This document shows, piece after piece, positions 48,996 to 64,000 of a stretch of DNA of 64,000 nt. A program made the translations under genes and the position numbers. The first letter of the stretch is position 1, and each line of letters opens with the position of its first letter. Source of the stretch: Chlorops oryzae (taxonomy: Eukaryota; Arthropoda; Insecta; Diptera; Chloropidae); assembly GCA_020466095.1 (NCBI GenBank), contig CM035809.1, positions 7,233,723 through 7,297,722 on the forward strand, written 5' to 3'. The notes beneath the pieces are model-generated. The model was not told the origin of the DNA. It searched no databases and saw only the letters and a program-made list of their open reading frames with translations.

Positions 48996-49780
48996 GCAAT
49001 TTTTAGAAAATCTCACTGTTGTTCCATCCAATTAGTATGAAAAATTTTTTTAAATGACAGCAAATACTTAGAGGTATTTAAAAAAAATTTTTTGATTGGC
49101 GACAAGATGGGAATACACTGAAAAAAAATTAAAATTTTAATTTTAGTTTTGTGCAAAATTTTCTCAGTGTAAAAATTGAAAAAAAAAATTTAGATTTGAT
49201 GCTATATTAGCAACTGGCAAACGTTTTTTTCATCTTCCTATCTTAATTAGTTTTTCAGATATAAAATTTAACAAAAAGGCTTACTAAAAAAGGATTTTCA
49301 AGGACTTTTTGAAATAGAACACTAAAAAGTCGTTCCTACAGGAAAATAACCTTTTAGCGGAACCAGTTTGAGTAGGCGTAGCACAAAAACTAGGCGTGGC
49401 AGCGTTACAAACAGTAAGCTATGTTCCGATTTTCAACACTGTGGGTTCAAAATTGTGGAATTTGTGACCACCCCTTTTTATGTTTTGGGAGGTTGGGATG
49501 GATTGATTTCTAAATTTTTTTTTTGGTAATTTTATAGATATTTGCAAAGAAGCGTCCATGCCAAATTCAAAGTTAAGTACTCTATCCTTACCCGTGATTT
49601 GTTTTTCTACGATTTTCCTCACATTTGTACTGAATATTAGTACTGAAAACATCTATCTATATGCACTTACGTTTTTCGAATTAGAGGCTGTCCATTTATT
49701 ACGTAAGATTTTTATTACTGTTTTCACGTTCGCGTCTTAAGTCTTTGCGCAGGCAGTTCTTTTATAAAAGTGAGAGATAG

Positions 49781-58558
<8,778 letters not shown>

Positions 58559-58663
58559 GAGGTTATGAACGAAGCTAAAATCTTTCAGTTTTGTCGATAA
58601 AATGGTGTTACTTTAATTAGATTCGTGGTTACATAAATTTCAAATCGGGATGTTAGGACTTTT

Positions 58664-58669
58664 TTTATT
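58664..58669 (-). terminator. mgr: Likely poly(A) signal of mgr
   Basis: TTTATT on the plus strand is AATAAA on the minus strand, about 98 nt downstream of the mgr stop codon. It is the first such hexamer downstream of the stop. Confidence 0.5.
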
Positions 58670-58766
58670 GAATTTATATTGCTTAGATTAATTTTTGTTA
58701 AAAAAAAAAAGAAAAAAAAAACAACTTAGAAATACATTTTCTGATGTGCCAAGCACAAATCGAAAC

Positions 58767-58869
58767 CTAAGATGAACTAGTCGCTTCAGTTTTGGCCGCA
58801 GCCTGACGCTTCTTTATACCCCAATTATACACACGAGCCATATTAACTTCGGTAATGGTAATTTGATCC
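58767..58869 (-). CDS. mgr: mgr coding exon 3
   Basis: After a 68-nt intron with acceptor CATTGCAG, the first G completes Arg, then DQITITEVNMARVYNWGIKK RQAAAKTEATSSS and TAG (58769-58767). ITEVNMARVYNW is the conserved end of prefoldin 3; the Ala/Lys/Ser tail is variable in the family. Confidence 0.93.
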
Positions 58870-61800
58870 CTGCAATGAAGACACAAAAATTGTAATGTAA
58901 AATATAAGCCCTTCTTCAGACTATTTGTACTATTTACCTTAGAAAATCCTGATCATGTTCCACAATCTTCAGATTCGAAACAGCGGAAATCACATTTTGC
59001 TTGAGTAGTTTTTCGGCTTCATCTAATGGATATTCAAGCATAACACTCGCGCCAAGCCAAAGGCAAACAGTCTTTGTTGGTGGCACCAGGGCCTTAACGA
59101 ACACCTGATCGCTGAGGAGGAATTGTGTTTCTTGTTCTTCTTCTTGTTTCCGCAAGACATCAATCATTTCCAGCGAACGTTGAAGATCAGGTATCTGCGA
59201 TTTCAGTTTTCGCCTCCGGGCTTCCAAATTGTATGCCATAAATCGATATTTGCCGTGCTGCTCATCCAGACGCTGGAGTACTTTTTCACAGTTGGCCTCA
59301 TTTTCTGGTTCAGCCATAAATTTGTCGATTTCATCCTAAAAATGAAAATTCAAATCAGAACATAACGGTAACGATTCCAAGTTTGAATCAAAAACAGCGT
59401 TGCCACTCGCAAAGCATTTTCACAGTTCACTGTTTTTGCTTTATTCAAACCTTTTTTAATCTGTGGACTAGCGTCTCAAATAATTATATTTAATATGTTC
59501 AAAAAGTGCCATTTCAAAAAATTAAAAACCTACCAACGTACCAATTTTAACATCACTCACAACGAGCATTCCCCGCCGGAATCACTTGCACGCATGACAA
59601 ATTCATTGATGCAGAGGCGCTCATTTGTAAACAGACCAATTGGTGCTGTTTCGAATGATCTTCTAGTGAAAATATGTTAACAAGAGGTCGCTACAACGGC
59701 CTGGGGACTGGAGACATTCACTTCTTTTCCTAAGAAACCACATACGACTTTTGAAGTAGTGAAAAGAAGTGGCCATCTCCCAGTAAATTTCATTAGAAAT
59801 AAGGGTTAGTTGCAGAGGTGTCACGCATGTGGTTTTTTGGACATCTGCGGATAGCGTGCGGATATGATTATTTTTAGGAAATGAAACACAAATACAAATG
59901 AATAAATAACTACACAACCCCACAAAAAAGTGTCAGACCCAAGTCTCACTGTGCTTACTATATGTTTTCGGGGTCACTGGACCCAATTTTTGGTTCCATA
60001 TAACTGCATCGGGTCTGCGCTTTGCTATAACGTAAAAAATAGGCTCTAAAACTCCGCTCGAGAATACGGTTTTAAGTCTACAGCTAAACCTGAAGCGGAA
60101 GGAACTATATGGACCTCAAAATTTGATTTCGCGAATCCCTGGGTTCGTCACATTTTTTTGTTGACGGGCAACAAATAATTGATACGAAGAAAACCGCATT
60201 TATGACACATTATGTAAACAGTGCAATCGCATTCATTATTTCCATCAGCTATTTTTTACGCAAGCAAGGCAATTGACACTGCGTGCACTTTGCATCCACT
60301 ATTAATCTCTTTTTTTACCATCAGCTATTTTTACAAGAACTCTGGCGCACTTGCATCCGCATGAAATCCGAATCGATGAATGCGAATGCAGAAATTCCTG
60401 CGGAAGCTCCGCACTAGCGGATGCGAAGATTCGCAGCACCCCTGGTGAGTTGATGGTTGGTTGAATGGTCACCCTACAGTCTTCTAATCTTGGATTTTCA
60501 GCAAGCAAGAATCTTAAGTCTAAATTGGCATCAAGCAGTAAAGTTAAAGCAAGTCATAAGATCAAAGCGCAAACCAGTCGATTGGTTTCTAGCTTTAAGG
60601 CCGTAAGCCTTTCCATTCCATTCCATTTCCATTCGTGACCTCAGAAGAATACATTCGATATTTACCTGAGGAGTACTCTATGCCTATACAACGTACTCTG
60701 CCTATACAAATAAAGCGCAGGTAACTTGATTTTTTTACTGGCGTTTTACTGCATTCACACTACCTAAGGGTTAGCAATAGGAGTATTAGCAGGATCACCA
60801 CTTCGGGAATAGTGCGATTATGGTCTAGTGGAAGGATATCCCGAATTTACTCTAATGGGGTTCGATTCCAGTTTTGATAATTTCTGGTCTAATTCTAGAA
60901 TTTACTTTTACAAATTGTCTCGTACTAAGGACAGCAATTAGTTTTTCAAATAAACTATTAATAGTCTATATCGAAAGGTAAAGTTAATAATGAGGACTTT
61001 GAAGGAGAACCACGACGAAACGAGCAGCTAACTACATCTAGTTTTTACAATAACAATATATGTTAATTATTATTGATCAATAAATTGAATTATTAAAGTT
61101 AATAAATATATATTTGTGTTTCGAAATTTAAATTCAATGAAAAACAAGTAAGGGTGTTATAGTCAGGTGAGCCTGACAATAGAATACCCGACACAGACAC
61201 ACATGTTCAAATAGTTTTTAATATCAGGAGTTGTTTAAGGCCATAAGGGGCCCCATATACCGACTTTTGTTAAATTTCATTATGAAAACCGCCCTTTTGC
61301 CACGCCCACTTTTCCAATTCTTCGGAATTCTAATCGGAAGCTTAAATATACGCGCAAATTCTAAGTTTCATTGAAATATATGGAAAATGTCAGATTTTGG
61401 GGCAATTTTGAGATTTTTGTGACAGACCCTAGTACTGGAGGTACCCTTAATAATGGAATAATGGAAATTTTTGTAGAGGATGTTTATGGCTACAAAGGAA
61501 GCATAACTGCCAAATTTCGTTCCAGTCCCATTTGAATTTCGGGTGTACGAGACAATATTCGAAAAACGCCCCTCTGCCACGCCCACTTTTCCAATTTTGG
61601 GAAATCATATTACTGGCCTTAAAGTATGATCAAATATCAAATTTGATCAAAATATCTTGAAAAACTTCGAATTTAGAGCAGATTTTGTGATTTTCGTAAC
61701 AGACCCTAGTACTGGAGGTACCCCTAAAAATGGTCCGATCAGGTCCATTCACGAACTTGTTCTTACTCATATGCCTTTGAGTACGCATACCAAATTTCAT

Positions 61801-62573
61801 CAAGATAGCTCAACTCCTTCGATAAGAAAACTGTATACAAACAGACGGACAGACAGACAGACAGACGGACATGGCTTAATTGAATCTCCTGGTGACGCTG
61901 ATCATTTCTATATACATTTTGTATGGTCTATCTCGACTGGTTCTGGGTGTTACAAACAACCACACAAACGCAATATACCCTCGACACAGAGTGTGTCGGG
62001 TATAATGATGTAGAAAAATGGAACCCTAACTGATTTCTATGAAAAAATGGAACCCTAACTGATTCCTATGAAAACTAAATTATATAAATTTAACTAAAAG
62101 TTAAAACAACAACATTACGCACCTCCATAAACATATTCCTATGTCGATAGGGACAAACCATGTGCGATCGCTATTGAATGAATGTACCTATCACAAAATA
62201 ACACTAAAGTGACACAAGTCAAAAATCCTCAATATCGTTTTTATACATGAAAAGTGTTCCAAATGCTCTTTTTTATAGTTCAAACCAGTTTTTAAATATT
62301 TTACATTAATGCTAGTTATTGCTAGAAGCCTATTCGTCTTTCTTCTACAATGAGAATTCGTTGAAAACAGAACGTTTTTCGCCTTTTCCGAATATACCCA
62401 TTTTCGACTTGTGTCGCTTTAGTTGCCGATGCTACTAATGGGTTTGTAAGCATTTCTATTTATGCAGTTTCTCAAGTAGAACTCACCAGGAACAAGGCTT
62501 CAGGTATGCCTGCGAATGATTTCTGGTTTTCTGGTAATTTCGGCATCTCCACGGTGTCCATTATGGCAGTCAT
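58767..62573 (-). CDS. mgr: Prefoldin subunit 3 (merry-go-round / VBP1), whole coding span
   Basis: Three exons on the minus strand (62573-62487, 59335-58938, 58869-58767) join in frame to give 195 residues, close to the ~195 of prefoldin 3 in flies and man. Prefoldin is a cytosolic heterohexameric co-chaperone that hands unfolded tubulin and actin to the CCT chaperonin; subunit 3 is one of its two alpha-type subunits. The protein shows the family layout: N-terminal SFAGIPEALFL, a coiled-coil helix (KVLQRLDEQHGKYRFMAYNL), a central beta segment with VPPTKTVCLWLGASVMLEYP, a second helix (DEAEKLLKQN...DQDFLR) and a tail ITEVNMARVYNWGIKKRQ. It is transcribed toward prospero. In Drosophila this gene is known for mitotic spindle defects. 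Confidence 0.95.
58938..59335 (-). CDS. mgr: mgr coding exon 2
   Basis: The acceptor TTTTTAG (AG at 59337-59336) is followed by DEIDKFMAEPENEANCEKVL and continues through the coiled coil, the PPT..VCLWLGA beta segment and the second helix to HDQDFLR. The final Arg codon is split (AG at 58939-58938), followed by the donor GTAAAT. The internal Met at 59317 is not the true start, because the six residues before it are conserved in the family. Confidence 0.94.
59813..60444. mobile_element. hAT-like non-autonomous element with near-perfect 8-bp target duplication
   Basis: Left end CAGAGGTGTCACGCATG; the reverse complement of the right end is CAGGGGTGCTGCGAATC. CAGRGGTG is a typical hAT terminus. 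Flanks are GTTAGTTG (59805-59812) and GTGAGTTG (60445-60452), seven of eight identical. Subterminal GCGGAT / ATCCGC motifs occur in both halves. No transposase; the ends are diverged, so it is old. Confidence 0.6.
60813..60878 (+). pseudogene. tRNA-Glu-like relic (pseudogene or SINE head)
   Basis: TGGTCTAGTGG at 60821-60831 matches box A and the D arm of eukaryotic tRNA-Glu, followed by AGGATATC as in fly tRNA-Glu. GGTTCGATTCC at 60859-60869 matches box B and the T arm. The anticodon arm is shortened and unrecognisable, and the acceptor stem (GCGATTA / TTTTGAT) does not pair. A tRNA pseudogene or the head of a tRNA-Glu-derived SINE both fit. Confidence 0.6.
61150..62010. mobile_element. Element with (GTCY)n repeat and GGGTATA ends, mini-me / Helitron-relic type
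   Basis: Contains a run of CAGACGGACAGACAGACAGA near 61840, followed by the usual CTCCTGGTGACGCTGATC and a terminal CGACACAGAGTGTGTCGG palindrome before GTATAAT. Two internal blocks are duplicated 277 bp apart: GCCACGCCCACTTTTCCAAT (61299, 61576) and CAGACCCTAGTACTGGAGGT (61423, 61700). The GTCY microsatellite plus conserved core is described for mini-me elements of flies. The plus-strand frame at 61657-62013 lies within it and is not a gene. Confidence 0.6.
62487..62573 (-). CDS. mgr: mgr coding exon 1
   Basis: The minus strand reads MTAIMDTVEMPKLPENQKSF then AGIPEALFL and ends at a donor GTGAGT (62486 down). FAGIPEA(x)FL is the conserved prefoldin 3 N-terminus. An in-frame TAA lies a few codons upstream of the first ATG (62573); the second ATG at 62561 is a possible alternative start. 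The exon is phase 0 and joins to DEIDKFMA of exon 2. Confidence 0.88.
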
Positions 62574-64000
62574 TTTGGCAGTGGCAGTGATTTAAGAAAA
62601 GTTTATTACACTTCGATAGTTCGGCAGCTCGTTTCGCATGCCTTGCTTTTTGCCAGTGCTGCCAGTCAGATGATTTTAATTTTCCCTCCAATCTTCAGAA
62701 AAACCCTCAAAAAATTTACACATCAAGAGAAATCTTTACGTTTTCCCTAAAAAACAACAAAGAAGAAAAGTCGGGCTATACAATTTTGATTTTCATCTTT
62801 AGTCTGCAAGCTTGAGATAGAAAAAAAAATAAAATTCATGCCATGTAGTCTTTTATTACATACAATTCACAACAAGACTGTGAATTATGAGCCTATAACA
62901 ATAGAAATAAGCTTTAACAATTAGATGTCACCCCGAAAATCGTTGTAAATGACAAACATTGGTTTCAGTTTCAAAATTTTGTTGCAACATTATAAAGTTG
63001 TTAGAATCATATAATATTACATAGATTTGTCGAGTTAAAATTAATGTCCTTTTACCCCAGAGACGCGAAATAAACCCTAAAAAAGATTTTTCCCTACAAA
63101 TGGCATCACTGCTTTTCAATTAGGAGCCAAAATGTGAATGCTCTAAAAACATCGATATCGATGAAGTAGGGATGGGTAGTGCGAACTTAAGGCTCCAATA
63201 CACCATACAAGCATTTGCACAAATCCATGTATATAAAAAAAAACGAGCTTTGAAGCAAAAGAAGAAAAAGAAAAACTAGTTAGGGGTTATTCTTTAAAAA
63301 CCTCGAAAACTCGTAAACCAAGAAGGCTACAAAATGAATGACTGTAATTTTGTATGACAAAATTGATACTTTTTCACTTATTATATCTTTTCACTTTTAA
63401 TGGAATGTCCCAGTTGCTTAGTGTATATATATAGACCTGCCAGAAAGTTATACTTCACCGCACAAAAAAGCTATAAGAAAATTTATTTACAACCAATATA
63501 GTAGTACGTTAGCGAAAGGAGTAATAAAGAAGTACTGCAAGACCAAAAGGAGCAAAACAAAAACTACTATAGTAGCATTTCGACAGCACTGGAACTATCC
63601 ACTTGCACAAAAGAACCTAGTAAGTCCCGATTTCCACGATCAAATATTTATTTGCAAAGTCTTGAGCTTGTAGGCGAGAGGGGGAAGAGGAGGAGAACAA
63701 AAAATGTTTGAGTACGGATTTTGCCGTACTCGCAAATTCTGATTTGCTCTTTTCGCTGACACAAATTTTTTGACACTTGTTACTGTCGATATTCATTTTG
63801 ATACCTTAATATTTAAATTTTTGGAGCAATTGTTGCGCTTTCAATACGGTTTGACGTTTTTTTTGTTTTTAGTTTGCTTTTTAGCGGCCGAAAGAAGCGT
63901 CGGTGAAATAATTGTGCCAACTAAATATTCGTACGTGGAAACACATTCCAAAGTAGTAACAAGGGAAAAGAAAATATCAATATAAATATTTATCGCCAAA
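62574..64000. other. Upstream flank of mgr, no gene recognised
   Basis: No recognised protein. The mgr promoter should lie within a few hundred bases of 62600. A double half-site ACATCGATATCGATG near 63148-63163 resembles the DRE motif TATCGATA that drives many fly housekeeping genes, but it lies ~580 bp from the start codon. A plus-strand frame at 63770-63985 has a hydrophobic stretch (FFLFLVCFLAA) but no match I recognise, and the window ends there. Confidence 0.4.

Larger units (their letters stand above)
34001..49780. other. Gene-free region between prospero and the satellite array
   Basis: I see no supported gene on either strand in 15.8 kb. The sequence is A-rich with many poly-A runs. 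Contents with structure are listed separately: inverted-repeat elements at 36005, 38866 and 48759, a dispersed repeat pair at 36375/39255, palindromic repeats at 42779, 44289 and 46603, and a GAGAG tract near 35274-35300. A 78-codon minus-strand frame at 39836-40072 has moderately complex composition and might be a relic of a transposon gene, but I cannot identify it. Part of this region may be prospero 3' UTR. Confidence 0.6.
59338..62484 (-). other. mgr: mgr first intron, ~3.1 kb, with transposon and tRNA relics
   Basis: No additional coding sequence is recognised. Most of the intron is explained by a hAT-like element (59813-60444), a tRNA-Glu-like relic (60813-60878) and a GTCY-repeat element (61150-62010). 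It is long for a housekeeping gene of this size, apparently through insertions. Confidence 0.8.

Noticed and set aside
59123..59365. 80-codon plus-strand frame opposite mgr
   Set aside because: Antisense to the conserved mgr exon 2 and without any similarity of its own.
61657..62013. 118-codon plus-strand frame
   Set aside because: It spans the GTCY microsatellite and terminal palindrome of a non-coding mobile element.
63148..63163. DRE-like ATCGATATCGAT near the mgr upstream region
   Set aside because: Not a perfect TATCGATA site and ~580 bp from the start codon; not strong enough to call a promoter.

Overview
This is a nuclear window from a higher fly (Diptera: Brachycera), very AT-rich and full of simple repeats and small transposon relics. 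The species cannot be fixed from the sequence. Two protein-coding genes are supported, facing each other: prospero (pros) on + and the prefoldin subunit 3 gene (merry-go-round, mgr / VBP1) on -.

Layout. 1-4682: 5' flank and leader of prospero, with one likely 45-nt non-coding exon at 2056-2100, a hairpin beside it, a diverged ~96-bp tandem repeat and an A/AC-rich leader. 4683-10479: the giant first coding exon of prospero, with an apparent 1-nt frameshift in a CAA run near 6560. 10454-11494: a nested U12/U2 'twintron' whose AT-AC sites are readable base by base. 11467-11649, 20959-21103 and 21994-22173: the three small exons of the Homeo-Prospero domain, separated by a 9.3-kb and a 0.9-kb intron. 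The 9.3-kb intron holds a 20-bp minisatellite whose unit contains a consensus kappa-B site. 22174-49780: 27.6 kb without a gene, probably a very long 3' UTR followed by intergenic DNA, with several MITE-like elements, some with target-site duplications. 49781-58558: a satellite array of ~18-19 units of ~493 bp, with homopolymer blocks that look like assembly damage. 58767-62573 (minus): mgr in three exons; its 3.1-kb first intron holds a hAT-like element, a tRNA-Glu-like relic and a GTCY-repeat element. 62574-64000: upstream of mgr, no gene recognised.

Prospero is a neural fate and differentiation transcription factor. Mgr is a subunit of the prefoldin co-chaperone that delivers nascent tubulin and actin to the CCT chaperonin. 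They are physical neighbours, with no sign here of a shared pathway. From memory both map to cytological region 86E in Drosophila melanogaster, so the order may be ancient; I could not check this.

The most interesting items are the twintron (predicted 18-residue L-form insert versus 29 recalled for Drosophila), the tandem kappa-B array, a palindromic repeat family centred on CAACATGTTG with a 66-bp palindrome nested in one copy, and the satellite array with its damaged units. No wholly new gene system was found.
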